A DNA stretch of 64,000 nucleotides from Lachnospiraceae bacterium (lineage in GTDB: Bacteria; Bacillota; Clostridia; Lachnospirales; Lachnospiraceae). The DNA lies in the NCBI GenBank assembly GCA_017427415.1, contig JAFRSU010000076.1, positions 62,001 to 126,000 on the forward strand, read 5' to 3'. Under the pieces are notes generated by a model that had not been told where the DNA came from, made no database searches, and worked only from the letters and a program-made list of their open reading frames with translations. Both the position numbers and the translations under genes were made by a program. Below, piece after piece: positions 17,484-25,759 of this stretch. The first letter of the stretch is position 1. Every line of letters begins with the position of its first letter.

Positions 17484-18158
17484 ATGGCTGCAATATCAAA
17501 TGACTGGAAAGAAAAACTGAAACCCGAGTACGCAAAGGAGTATTATCGGGAACTCTACGGATTCGTGAAAAACGAGTATTCTACGAGAGTAGTATACCCT
17601 CCATCGGAGGACATATTCAATGCACTTCATTACACTCCGTTAAGCAAGGTAAAGGTACTTATCTTAGGACAGGATCCTTATCATGAGGTAAACCAGGCAC
17701 ACGGACTATGTTTTTCAGTATTGCCTGGGAATGATATACCGCCGTCGCTTGTAAACATATATAAAGAATTAAATTCGGATTTAGGATGTTATATCCCCAA
17801 CAACGGATACTTAAAAAAGTGGGCCGATCAGGGAGTGCTTTTGCTCAACACGGTACTTACCGTGCGTGCACATATGGCGAATTCCCATGCAGGGCACGGA
17901 TGGGAGAATTTTACGGATGCGATAATCAGAGCCGTAAACGAAGAGGACAGGCCTATAGTATACATGCTCTGGGGCTCACCTGCTCAAAGGAAGATCCCGA
18001 TGCTCACCAACCCCAAGCACCTTATTTTAAAGGCTCCTCACCCGAGTCCTCTATCTGCTTACAGGGGCTTTTTCGGATGCAAGCATTTCAGTACCGCAAA
18101 TGAATTCTTAAAGAAAAACGGCATAGAACCTGTAGATTGGCAGATTGAAAACATATAA
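17484..18158 (+). CDS. ung: Uracil-DNA glycosylase, family 1
   Basis: Encodes 224 residues, the family's usual length. It removes uracil from DNA to start base excision repair. Seen: the water-activating motif GQDPYH (62-67, Asp64 catalytic), the uracil-binding GLCFSV, LLLNTVLTV, and the minor-groove loop HPSPLSAYRGF (His186). It starts just after the dispersed repeat with AAAGAGG upstream, and is single in its transcript as far as can be seen. Confidence 0.97.
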   Translation: MAAISNDWKEKLKPEYAKEYYRELYGFVKNEYSTRVVYPPSEDIFNALHYTPLSKVKVLILGQDPYHEVNQAHGLCFSVLPGNDIPPSLVNIYKELNSDLGCYIPNNGYLKKWADQGVLLLNTVLTVRAHMANSHAGHGWENFTDAIIRAVNEEDRPIVYMLWGSPAQRKIPMLTNPKHLILKAPHPSPLSAYRGFFGCKHFSTANEFLKKNGIEPVDWQIENI

Positions 18159-18161
18159 ATG

Positions 18162-18190
18162 TTGACTTTACGGGCTTTTGAGGGTATAAT
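18162..18190 (+). promoter_or_regulatory. Strong promoter of the SCP2/histone-like gene
   Basis: TTGACT (18162-18167), 17 bases, TATAAT (18185-18190). It lies only a few bases after the ung stop and begins a leader of about 150 bases. Confidence 0.85.
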
Positions 18191-18194
18191 GAAG

Positions 18195-18297
18195 AATAAG
18201 ATCGAATGTATATGCCGTATTTTGTGCACTTTTGCGAAGAATACTATTTAACAGAATAGTATTTTTGGCAATCTCGCACATTTACATTCGTCTTATT
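18195..18297 (+). ncRNA. Structured 5' leader (candidate cis-regulatory RNA)
   Basis: Nested complementary arms form one long structure. Outer arms are AATAAGA(T)CGAATGTA (18195-18210) with TACATTCGTCTTATT (18283-18297). Next are TGTGC (18223-18227) with GCACA (18276-18280), and TTGC/GCAA. The terminal hairpin is AATACTATT (18240-18248) with AATAGTATT (18255-18263). It starts right at the transcription start and ends 50 bases before the start codon. No known riboswitch motif is recognised. Confidence 0.6.
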
Positions 18298-18346
18298 TGG
18301 TGCTATTATTTAAATTGTTGTATTCCAAAATTTTATGGAGGGCGTT

Positions 18347-19015
18347 ATGAAGTACGAAGAAATTGTTGCAAAAGTTAAAAAAGCTTTGGCAAAGGCTGAT
18401 GCATCTAAGGTTGATGGACATCTTGCAGTTCAGGTTGATGTTACCGGTGAAGGCGAAGGCGCCTTCTATATCGAAGTAGCAGATGGTAAGGTAACAGTTG
18501 AGCCTTATGAGTATTATGATCATGATTTCAAGGTTCTCTGCGATGCAGAAGAGATCATTGCCATTGCAGAAGGCAAGAAGAAGCTCGGTGCAGAAGTTGA
18601 TGCAGGCAATGCTTATGTATCACGTGATATTGAGAAGGTAGCTGTATTTGACAGCATCGCTGTTAAGAAGGCAGCAGCTAAGAAGGCTCCCGCTAAGAAA
18701 GCTGAGAAGAAAGAAGCAGCTCCTAAGGCTGAGAAGAAAGTAGCAGCACCTAAGGCTGAGAAGAAGGCAGCTCCTAAGGCTGAAAAGAAGGAAGCAGCAC
18801 CTAAGGCAGAGAAGAAGGCAGCAGCTCCCAAGGCAGAGAAGAAGGCAGCAGCTCCCAAGGCTGAAAAGAAAGCAGCAGCACCTAAGGCTGAGAAGAAAGC
18901 AGCAGCTCCCAAGGCAGCAAAAAAGGTCATGACCGAAGCTGAGAAGAAGGCTGAGGAAGAGATCAAGAAGGCAGCTACAAAGATTGCTTCACTTGCTACA
19001 CCTAAGAAGAAATGA
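18347..19015 (+). CDS. SCP2-like domain protein with histone H1-like Lys/Ala/Pro tail
   Basis: Encodes 222 residues. Residues 1-105 resemble an SCP2 (sterol carrier) fold: HLAVQVDVTGEGEGAFYIEV, ADGKVTVEPYEYYDHDFKV and an AEGKKKLGAEV helix. Residues 106-222 are a basic tail with eight units of the form AAPKAEKK, like histone H1 or bacterial HU-tail proteins, suggesting nucleic-acid or envelope binding. The ATG at 18347 follows GGAGGG by 4-5 bases. A strong promoter, structured leader and strong terminator suggest abundant expression. The function of the combination is unknown. Confidence 0.75.
   Translation: MKYEEIVAKVKKALAKADASKVDGHLAVQVDVTGEGEGAFYIEVADGKVTVEPYEYYDHDFKVLCDAEEIIAIAEGKKKLGAEVDAGNAYVSRDIEKVAVFDSIAVKKAAAKKAPAKKAEKKEAAPKAEKKVAAPKAEKKAAPKAEKKEAAPKAEKKAAAPKAEKKAAAPKAEKKAAAPKAEKKAAAPKAAKKVMTEAEKKAEEEIKKAATKIASLATPKKK
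18713..18925 (+). repeat. Eight coding tandem repeats of 24-27 bp
   Basis: Seven units of 27 bp and one of 24 bp encode xAAPKAEKK. The last ends KAAKK. Synonymous variation between GCT/GCA/GCC and AAG/AAA shows the repeat is old or kept for its protein sequence. Confidence 0.9.
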
Positions 19016-19049
19016 GACTTGAAAGTCTGATTTGACAGTTTTGATTTTT

Positions 19050-19082
19050 ACAGGCAGGAGATTACTCCTGCCTGTTTTTTTG
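19050..19082 (+). terminator. Intrinsic terminator of the SCP2/histone-like gene
   Basis: A 10-bp perfect stem CAGGCAGGAG (19051-19060) with CTCCTGCCTG (19065-19074), a 4-base loop and seven T. Confidence 0.95.
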
Positions 19083-19112
19083 ACACTTTTTTTATATGGG
19101 ATGACGTTAGAC

Positions 19113-19141
19113 TTGACGGAAACTGCTATAAGTGTTAAAAT
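19113..19141 (+). promoter_or_regulatory. Promoter of the cupin regulator operon
   Basis: TTGACG (19113-19118), 17 bases, and an extended -10 TGT-TAAAAT (hexamer 19136-19141). Confidence 0.7.
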
Positions 19142-19178
19142 CCTTTAGTAGATTTTTAAATGATGGAAGGGAATGCCC

Positions 19179-19733
19179 ATGAACGAAGAATTTAAGGAAA
19201 TAGCTGAGAGAATAGCAGGACTTAGAGATGCATGCGGTTACACACAGGAAGAGTTTGCAAAGGAACTCGGAATTGACCTTGAAGTATACAAGGGTTACGA
19301 GCAGACCGGAGCTGATGTGCCCATCAGTACGATATATCAGATATCAAAATTGTGTAAGGTTGACTTTTCCGAGATACTTACCGGTGAGTCGGCCAAGCTT
19401 GACACATATCAGGTAGTAAGAAAAGGTAAGGGTCAGGTTATTGACAGAATACCCGGTTACTATTTTAAGGATCTTGCATACAGGTTTACCAAGAAGATCA
19501 TGCAGCCTTTGCTTGTAACCATCGACCCTTCGGATAAGCCTGTTGACCTTGTAACCCATAAGGGTGAAGAGTTCAATCTCTGCTTAAAGGGCAGGCTGAT
19601 AGTTGTTATCGGTACTAAGGACATAGTCCTTGAAGAAGGCGACAGTATATATTTTAATCCGGGCATACCGCACGGTCAGCGCTGTGGAGGCGATGAGCCT
19701 GCGACTTTCCTTACGATGATCACAGAGGTGTGA
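19179..19733 (+). CDS. XRE-family regulator with cupin domain
   Basis: Encodes 184 residues: an N-terminal helix-turn-helix of the XRE type (about 8-62; YTQEEFAKELGIDLEVYKGYE) and a C-terminal cupin_2 barrel (about 105-180; HKGEEFNLCLKGRL, GDSIYFNPGIPHGQ). This class senses small ligands through the cupin. The ATG at 19179 is chosen because GGAAGGG lies 7 bases upstream. It directly precedes an acyl-CoA synthetase gene, a common pairing in Clostridia, and probably controls it. Confidence 0.92.
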   Translation: MNEEFKEIAERIAGLRDACGYTQEEFAKELGIDLEVYKGYEQTGADVPISTIYQISKLCKVDFSEILTGESAKLDTYQVVRKGKGQVIDRIPGYYFKDLAYRFTKKIMQPLLVTIDPSDKPVDLVTHKGEEFNLCLKGRLIVVIGTKDIVLEEGDSIYFNPGIPHGQRCGGDEPATFLTMITEV

Positions 19734-19803
19734 GAGCCCTGAGAGCATTATGGTCTTAGGGCGACTATGTGAAGCATAATAAGGAATAAGCAGGAGGGTT
19801 ATC

Positions 19804-21477
19804 ATGTTAGAGAAATTTCTGCCTCGTATAGATTTTGATTCATACGAGGATTTTAAGACAAATTATAAAGTAAATGTTCCGGAGGATTTTAACTTCGGAT
19901 TTGATATCGTAGACGGATGGGCTAAGGAAAAGCCCGAAAACAGAGCGCTCGTATGGTGTGATGACAACGGTGAGGAGAAAACCTTTACCTTTGCCGATAT
20001 GAGCAGATTATCAAATCGGGCAGCCAACTATTTTAAGTCACTCGGTCTTCATAAGGGTTCGGTAGTAATGATGATACTTCGGCGTCGTTATGAGTACTGG
20101 ATCTGTGCGACAGCACTTATCAAGCTCGGTGTTATCATCATACCGGGCACACTGCAGCTTACCACACATGACCTTGTATATAGGGCTAAGGCTGCAAATA
20201 TCGAGATGTTTATCGGTATCAACGACGACTTCGTAGTAGAGCAGATAGAAAATACCGTAAAAGAAGTACCCGAAGTAAAGAATATCATGCTTGTAGACGG
20301 ACACAGAGACGGCTGGCTTAACCTGCATGACGGTATGGAAGGTCAGAGCGAAGAGCTTGAACGTCCGACAGGCGCTGAAAGAACTCATAACCATGACATA
20401 ATGCAGATATATTTTACTTCCGGCACCACAGGTATGCCCAAGATGGTATGTCATAATTACATGCATCCCTTAGGACATATAGTTACCGCCAAGTACTGGC
20501 AGTGCGTAAGGGAAAACATGCTCCATATGAGCGTATCCGATTCAGGCTGGGCTAAGTTCGGCTGGGGAAAGATATACGGACAGTGGATATGCGGAGCTAC
20601 CGTATTCTGCTACGATATGCTTAAGTTCCATCCGGATAAACTCTTAGGAGTACTGCAGAAATATAAGGTTACCACTTTCTGTGCACCCCCTACCATGTAC
20701 AGATTCATGCTCCAGGAAGATGTAGCTGCATATGATCTTTCCAGCGTACAGCGTTGGTGTACTGCAGGTGAACCTCTTAATCCCGAAGTAGTAAAGAAGT
20801 GGAAGGAATTTACCGGATATACCATAGCGGAAGGCTTCGGACAGACCGAAAGTACAGTACTTCTGGCTAACTTCCCCTGGTATGAGCCCAAGCCCGGTTC
20901 GATGGGCAAGCCCTCACCTATTTATAATATCAAGCTGTTAAACAGTGAAGGAAACGAAGCTGAAGACGGTGAGGAAGGCGAGATAACCGTAGCGGTACCC
21001 AAGGATGATTATCCTATAGGACTTTTTGTAGGATATTATAAGAATGAAGAATTGACCAATGAAGCTATAGGCAGCGGCGTATATAACTTAAAAGACGTTG
21101 CATGGCGTGATTCCGACGGATATTACTGGTTTGTAGGCCGTCATGATGACGTTATCAAGTGCTCCGGCTACCGTATCGGACCGTTCGAGGTAGAAAGTGC
21201 CCTGATCACCCATCCTGCGGTAGTAGAGTGTGCCATAACGGCAGCGCCTGACCCCATAAGAGGACAGGTAGTAAAAGCAACGGTAGTACTTGCAAAAGGA
21301 TACACTCCTTCCGAGGAGCTTACCAAGGAGCTTCAGAACCATGTAAAGCACAATACGGCTCCTTACAAGTATCCGAGAATCGTTGAATATGTAGCAGAGC
21401 TTCCGAAGACCTTGGGAGGCAAGATCAAACGTGCACAGATCCGCAGGGAGGATGCAGAGAATGCGTCAAAACAGTAG
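19804..21477 (+). CDS. AMP-dependent acyl-CoA synthetase (medium-chain/acetyl-CoA synthetase-like)
   Basis: Encodes 557 residues that activate a carboxylic acid with ATP and CoA. Seen: the phosphate loop YFTSGTTGMPKM, the AMP-binding GFGQTES, the hinge region DGYYWFVGRHDDVIK with SGYRIGPFEVE, and the catalytic lysine region GGKIKRAQIRR at the C-terminus. The substrate is unknown; the family includes acetate, propionate and medium-chain acids. It lies 70 bases after the cupin regulator and has a CAGGAGGG ribosome site. Confidence 0.92.
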   Translation: MLEKFLPRIDFDSYEDFKTNYKVNVPEDFNFGFDIVDGWAKEKPENRALVWCDDNGEEKTFTFADMSRLSNRAANYFKSLGLHKGSVVMMILRRRYEYWICATALIKLGVIIIPGTLQLTTHDLVYRAKAANIEMFIGINDDFVVEQIENTVKEVPEVKNIMLVDGHRDGWLNLHDGMEGQSEELERPTGAERTHNHDIMQIYFTSGTTGMPKMVCHNYMHPLGHIVTAKYWQCVRENMLHMSVSDSGWAKFGWGKIYGQWICGATVFCYDMLKFHPDKLLGVLQKYKVTTFCAPPTMYRFMLQEDVAAYDLSSVQRWCTAGEPLNPEVVKKWKEFTGYTIAEGFGQTESTVLLANFPWYEPKPGSMGKPSPIYNIKLLNSEGNEAEDGEEGEITVAVPKDDYPIGLFVGYYKNEELTNEAIGSGVYNLKDVAWRDSDGYYWFVGRHDDVIKCSGYRIGPFEVESALITHPAVVECAITAAPDPIRGQVVKATVVLAKGYTPSEELTKELQNHVKHNTAPYKYPRIVEYVAELPKTLGGKIKRAQIRREDAENASKQ

Positions 21478-22549
21478 AGGCAGATTGTGTATTTGCTGTC
21501 TGGGCATATTGATAGCACTGGTGTTTACCGGATGTGCATCTGAACAGGTGTATCTGAATGATGCGGCTGATGCTTATGCGGCAGGAAAATACGATGAAGC
21601 GGAAACTTATTTTTTGAAAGCCATACGAAACGGGGAAAAATCCCTTACCGTTTTTTCCGGATATGCTTTTAACCAGCTGAAAGCCGGGGATATATCCGGT
21701 GCAAAAGCTCTTTTTGAGCTTATGATGAATCAGCAGAATACTTACGGCAATTATTTTGATAAGGAGCCTGAGACCGGCGAAGCGGTAAGAAAAAGCCTGC
21801 TTGATATATACATAGCGGAAAATGAGTATGAAAAAGCTATCGCCCTTTTAAGACAGTTAGGCTCAACGGTCAAAGACCCGACCAGAAGTGCGCAGTACAA
21901 GGCTTCTGCGGCTGCTCTTGCATGGCGTGTCAGCAATTACGGCGAAGACGGATCACAGCCTCTGTACGATCCGGATGAGTTGATCGCTCTTATCACCGAA
22001 TCCATAGATGCGGGAAATGCTGATGTGAAGAATTACCGTATGCGTGCCGACATGTACTGGATCAAGGAACAGTGGGACCTCTGGGAGAAGGACGAAAGGA
22101 TGATCATATCCTTGAAAGATTTCGCCATGGATGAGTACAGGGCGATATTCGGTATGACCCTGGAGAAAAAGGGCGTAGAGGATGTACTAAAGCTTGTGGA
22201 TGAGGCAGTCATATATTTTGACAGCCATTCGGCATACACGGATAACTTTACCGACATAATCCCCATAGTACTTAAAGGTGCCGAGTATTCAAAGAGGACA
22301 GAATGGGAATATGATGAAGCCCATTATTTTGACCTTGCGGAGAAATATCTTACGGCTGCCCAGGACAAAAATCTTTCTGACAACGAGTTATTAAAGTATC
22401 AGATAATTGTGGCCGAAAAAAAGGGAAAGATGGAACTTGCATATAAGCTTTTAGGTGTGTACTTAAGCCCCGATCACTGCCCTGACGACCGCATGGCATA
22501 TAAGGAACAAAAATATCTTGAAAACAGGATAGGCGTTTCGACGGATTGA
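21461..22549 (+). CDS. TPR-repeat lipoprotein
   Basis: Encodes 362 residues. A lipoprotein signal ends in the lipobox VFTGC (cysteine near residue 25). Several tetratricopeptide repeats follow, for example DAADAYAAGKYDEAETYFLK and the next unit at GYAFNQLKAGDISGAKALFE, with further helical repeats to the end. It is probably an extracytoplasmic scaffold. The ATG at 21461 has GGGAGG about 10 bases upstream and overlaps the synthetase gene by 17 bases, so the two are translationally coupled. Confidence 0.8.
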   Translation: MRQNSRGRLCICCLGILIALVFTGCASEQVYLNDAADAYAAGKYDEAETYFLKAIRNGEKSLTVFSGYAFNQLKAGDISGAKALFELMMNQQNTYGNYFDKEPETGEAVRKSLLDIYIAENEYEKAIALLRQLGSTVKDPTRSAQYKASAAALAWRVSNYGEDGSQPLYDPDELIALITESIDAGNADVKNYRMRADMYWIKEQWDLWEKDERMIISLKDFAMDEYRAIFGMTLEKKGVEDVLKLVDEAVIYFDSHSAYTDNFTDIIPIVLKGAEYSKRTEWEYDEAHYFDLAEKYLTAAQDKNLSDNELLKYQIIVAEKKGKMELAYKLLGVYLSPDHCPDDRMAYKEQKYLENRIGVSTD

Positions 22550-22651
22550 TAAAAACAGTAAAGATTATTACTCAAAATTTTTACAAAAATACGCCGTGGA
22601 CGGACACATAAAAAGACTTAAAATTCTGAAAATTTACAAACAGCCTAAAAT

Positions 22652-22683
22652 AGGGGCAGACACAATATATAGTGTCTGCCCCT
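22652..22683. promoter_or_regulatory. NrdR box inside a 32-bp palindrome
   Basis: The core ACACAATATATAGTGT (22660-22675) fits the NrdR consensus acaCwAtATaTwGtgt. It is extended on both sides by AGGGGCAG/CTGCCCCT into 12-bp perfect arms. It lies about 40 bases upstream of the -35 box of nrdD. A second box at the usual three-turn distance is not obvious. Repression by NrdR at high dATP/ATP is expected from known biology. Confidence 0.8.
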
Positions 22684-22715
22684 AAAAAAATACTCTTTAT
22701 TTTGTATTTTTGCTA

Positions 22716-22744
22716 TTGACTTCTAAAATGTGTTCTGCTACACT
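22716..22744 (+). promoter_or_regulatory. Promoter of nrdD
   Basis: TTGACT (22716-22721), 17 bases, and an extended -10 TGC-TACACT (hexamer 22739-22744). Confidence 0.7.
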
Positions 22745-22818
22745 TATTTATGTCGGCGGGCAAGCCAAGCCCCGCGCCGGCAGTGAATACAGTGAGGATT
22801 TTACCGGAGGAGAAGGCA

Positions 22819-25254
22819 ATGAACAATTTCAGCGTAACGAAGAGAGACGGCGAAGTGGCAGAGTTCAATCTTAACAAGATCTCAAACGCCATCAAGAAGG
22901 CTTTTAATGCAACGGAGCAGCTTTATAATGATGATATCATCAACCTGCTCGCATTAAGGGTTACATCCGCATTCCAGTCCAAGATCAAGGACGGATGTGT
23001 AAATGTAGAAGATATCCAGGACTGTGTAGAGGACGTACTTAACCAGACCGGATACAACGAAGTTGCAAAAGCATACATATTATATAGAAAGAATCGTGAG
23101 AAGATCAGAAACATGAAGTCGACCATTCTCGACTACAAGGATCTGGTTAACAGTTATGTTAAGGAAGAAGACTGGCGTGTTAAGGAGAATTCCACAGTCA
23201 CATATTCAGTCGGTGGGCTTATCCTTCACAATTCAGGCTCCATCACAGCCAATTACTGGCTTTCCGAGATTTATGATCAGGAGATCGCAAATGCACACCG
23301 TAATGCGGACATCCACATCCATGATCTTTCCATGCTTACCGGATACTGTGCAGGCTGGTCATTAAAGCAGCTTATCAAAGAAGGACTCGGCGGTATCCCC
23401 GGAAAGATCACTTCATCACCTGCAAAGCACCTTTCCACACTCTGCAACCAGATGGTTAATTTCCTCGGTATCATGCAGAATGAGTGGGCAGGAGCTCAGG
23501 CTTTCTCATCCTTTGATACATATCTTGCTCCCTTCGTAAAGAAGGACAACATGACATACCATGATGTTAAGCAGTGCATCCAGTGCTTCGTATACGGTGT
23601 AAATACACCCAGCCGTTGGGGCACACAGGCACCCTTCTCCAATATCACACTTGACTGGACCGTTCCTAATGACTTGGCAGAACTTCCCTGCATCATCGGC
23701 GGAAAAGAGATGGACTTCTGCTACAAGGACTGCAAGAAGGAAATGGATATGGTCAACAAGGCATTCCTTGAGATCATGATCGAGGGCGATGCAAACGGAC
23801 GTGGATTCCAGTATCCTATCCCTACATATTCGATCACAAGAGATTTTGACTGGTCCGATACAGAGAACAACAGACTTCTCTTCGAAATGACAGCTAAGTA
23901 CGGTACACCTTATTTCTCGAACTACATCAACTCCGATATGGAGCCTTCGGATGTACGTTCAATGTGCTGCCGTCTCCGTCTTGATTTAAGAGAGCTCAGA
24001 AAGAAGTCCGGCGGTTTCTTCGGTTCAGGTGAATCCACAGGTTCCGTAGGCGTTGTTACCATCAATATGCCGAGAATCGCATATCTGTCTGCTACTCCCG
24101 ACGAGTTCTATAAGAGACTTGACAGAATGATGGATCTTGCCGCACGTTCACTGAAAGTAAAGAGACAGATCATCACCAAGCTTCTTGATGAAGGTCTTTA
24201 TCCTTACACCAAGAGATACCTCGGCACATTTGCCAACCATTTCTCGACCATCGGTCTTGTCGGCATGAACGAAGTAGGTCTTAATGCCAAGTGGCTCGGA
24301 AAAGATCTTACCGATAAGAAGACTCAGGACTTCACTGTAGAAGTTCTTAACCATATGAGAGAGAGACTTTCCGATTATCAGGAAGAGTACGGAGATCTCT
24401 ATAACTTAGAGGCTACTCCTGCAGAGAGCACAAGCTATCGTCTTGCTAAGCACGACAGAAAGCGCTGGCCCGATATCAGGACAGCAGGAGCTAAGGGTGA
24501 TACACCTTACTACACCAACAGCTCACATCTTCCTGTTGAGTTTACCGAAGATATCTTTGCAGCTCTTGATATCCAGGACAGACTTCAGACACTTTACACA
24601 TCAGGAACAGTATTCCATGCGTTCATCGGCGAGAAGCTTCCTTCTTGGGAGTCGGCAGCTAAGCTCGTTCGTACCATCGCTGAGAATTACAAGCTTCCTT
24701 ACTATACAATGTCACCCACATACTCCATCTGCAAGAACCACGGTTACCTCACAGGCGAGCAGTTCAAGTGCCCGATCTGCGGTGAGAACGCAGAGGTATA
24801 CTCCAGGATCACAGGTTACTACAGACCTGTACAGAACTGGAATGCAGGTAAGACTCAGGAGTACAAGAACAGAACAGAGTACACCTTAGAGAAGTCCACA
24901 AGGTTCTCACTCGGCGCAGGATGCTGCAGCTACAATACAGATGATATCGCAGTTGACCTTGACAAGAATACAGAGCCGATCGACATGGAAAAGGTTGAGG
25001 AGACTATGGCTGCAAAGGCGGCTGAGCTTACCGGTGACGGTCTCTATCTCTTCACCACCAAGACATGTCCTAACTGCAGGCTTGCTAAAGAGTACCTTGA
25101 CGGAAAAGAGTACACCATCATTGATGCCGAAGAGAATCCCGAGCTTGCCAAGGAGTGGGGCATCATGGCTGCTCCTACACTCGTAGTGCAGTCTGACGGA
25201 CACCGTACCAAGTACGCTAATGCTTCCAATATCAAGAAGTTTACGGAGATTTGA
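22819..25254 (+). CDS. nrdD: Anaerobic ribonucleoside-triphosphate reductase fused to a thioredoxin/glutaredoxin-like domain
   Basis: Encodes 811 residues that reduce NTPs to dNTPs without oxygen. Order: an ATP-cone regulatory domain (about 1-95; TKRDGEVAEFNLNKI), the class III catalytic barrel, a Cys4 zinc region (CKNHGYL, CPICG), and the glycyl-radical loop RITGYYRP (Gly666). About 70 extra residues follow (from roughly 740) with YLFTTKTCPNCRLAKEYL (CPNC 750-753) and MAAPTLVV, a glutaredoxin/thioredoxin fold with its cis-proline. The ATG at 22819 follows GGAGGAG. An nrdG activase gene is not next to it or recognised in the window. Confidence 0.95.
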   Translation: MNNFSVTKRDGEVAEFNLNKISNAIKKAFNATEQLYNDDIINLLALRVTSAFQSKIKDGCVNVEDIQDCVEDVLNQTGYNEVAKAYILYRKNREKIRNMKSTILDYKDLVNSYVKEEDWRVKENSTVTYSVGGLILHNSGSITANYWLSEIYDQEIANAHRNADIHIHDLSMLTGYCAGWSLKQLIKEGLGGIPGKITSSPAKHLSTLCNQMVNFLGIMQNEWAGAQAFSSFDTYLAPFVKKDNMTYHDVKQCIQCFVYGVNTPSRWGTQAPFSNITLDWTVPNDLAELPCIIGGKEMDFCYKDCKKEMDMVNKAFLEIMIEGDANGRGFQYPIPTYSITRDFDWSDTENNRLLFEMTAKYGTPYFSNYINSDMEPSDVRSMCCRLRLDLRELRKKSGGFFGSGESTGSVGVVTINMPRIAYLSATPDEFYKRLDRMMDLAARSLKVKRQIITKLLDEGLYPYTKRYLGTFANHFSTIGLVGMNEVGLNAKWLGKDLTDKKTQDFTVEVLNHMRERLSDYQEEYGDLYNLEATPAESTSYRLAKHDRKRWPDIRTAGAKGDTPYYTNSSHLPVEFTEDIFAALDIQDRLQTLYTSGTVFHAFIGEKLPSWESAAKLVRTIAENYKLPYYTMSPTYSICKNHGYLTGEQFKCPICGENAEVYSRITGYYRPVQNWNAGKTQEYKNRTEYTLEKSTRFSLGAGCCSYNTDDIAVDLDKNTEPIDMEKVEETMAAKAAELTGDGLYLFTTKTCPNCRLAKEYLDGKEYTIIDAEENPELAKEWGIMAAPTLVVQSDGHRTKYANASNIKKFTEI

Positions 25255-25311
25255 AGTGATCACGAAGTGATTACCTCAGTCGGTCCGCGCGACGCTTACC
25301 GTGGGTTACCC

Positions 25312-25517
25312 GGTGCGAGGGCGGCAGATAATTTCGCCGCACGCACTGGCTCCGGATTTGCGAGGTCCGGAATGGTTTATGACCCAGGTGCTTACATTGT
25401 ACTAAATGTTATGACGCAAATCCTACGTTGACATTTTCGCAGCACGCAAATGCGGCGTGCTTAGCGCGAAAACGTCAAATGGAGAGCGTGCGGCGAAACA
25501 ATCTGCCGCCCTGCACC
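25312..25517. repeat. 206-bp GC-rich palindromic element with about 32-bp imperfect arms
   Basis: The arms at 25312-25344 and 25486-25517 are reverse complements except for one indel and two mismatches. Inside, GGATTTGCG (25354-25362) pairs with CGCAAATCC (25415-25423). A hairpin pairs TTGACATTTTCGC (25428-25440) with GCGAAAACGTCAA (25466-25478) around AGCACGC/GCGTGCT. It occupies most of the 505-base gap between nrdD and thyA and lies before the nrdD terminator. No gene is seen. A MITE-like element or structured RNA is possible. Confidence 0.7.
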
Positions 25518-25593
25518 TTGAGCCGAACAAAATGAGCCGGCCTCAATAGGTATTAATATAAAATACACCGAATATTTAAATAACAGCACAGGG

Positions 25594-25625
25594 AAAGGGC
25601 TGCTGCAGAACGCGGCAGCCCTTTT
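25594..25625 (+). terminator. Intrinsic terminator after nrdD and the palindromic element
   Basis: AAAGGGCTGCTGC (25594-25606) pairs with GCGGCAGCCCTTT (25612-25624), with one G-T pair and a 5-base loop, and runs into a short TTTTC tract. Confidence 0.8.
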
Positions 25626-25684
25626 CTGAGTAATAATGGTATTAAATTAATAGATGTGTAACAGCATCTGATCGATAACACTTT

Positions 25685-25743
25685 GTCATCCTGAGCTGAA
25701 TCGATGCCACTTTATGGCATCGACATAAAGCGAAGGATCTTAA
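25685..25743 (+). repeat. Dispersed palindromic repeat upstream of thyA
   Basis: Begins GTCATCCTGAGCTGAATCGA and ends AGCGAAGGATCTTAA, with the internal hairpin CGATGCCA/TGGCATCG. It is nearly identical to 17413-17470 and again ends just before the ribosome site of the next gene. Confidence 0.85.
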
Positions 25744-25759
25744 TCGAAAGGAAGATATC

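Noticed and set aside
18713..18925. Possible CRISPR array
   Set aside because: Units are adjacent 24-27 bp coding repeats without unique spacers and keep the reading frame.
18613..18966. Repetitive Ala/Phe/Ser frame on the minus strand
   Set aside because: It is antisense to the AAPKAEKK repeats; its repeats come only from the coding repeats of the plus-strand gene.
24443..24889. 148-codon Ser/Thr-rich plus-strand frame
   Set aside because: It lies wholly inside nrdD in another frame and has no start signal.
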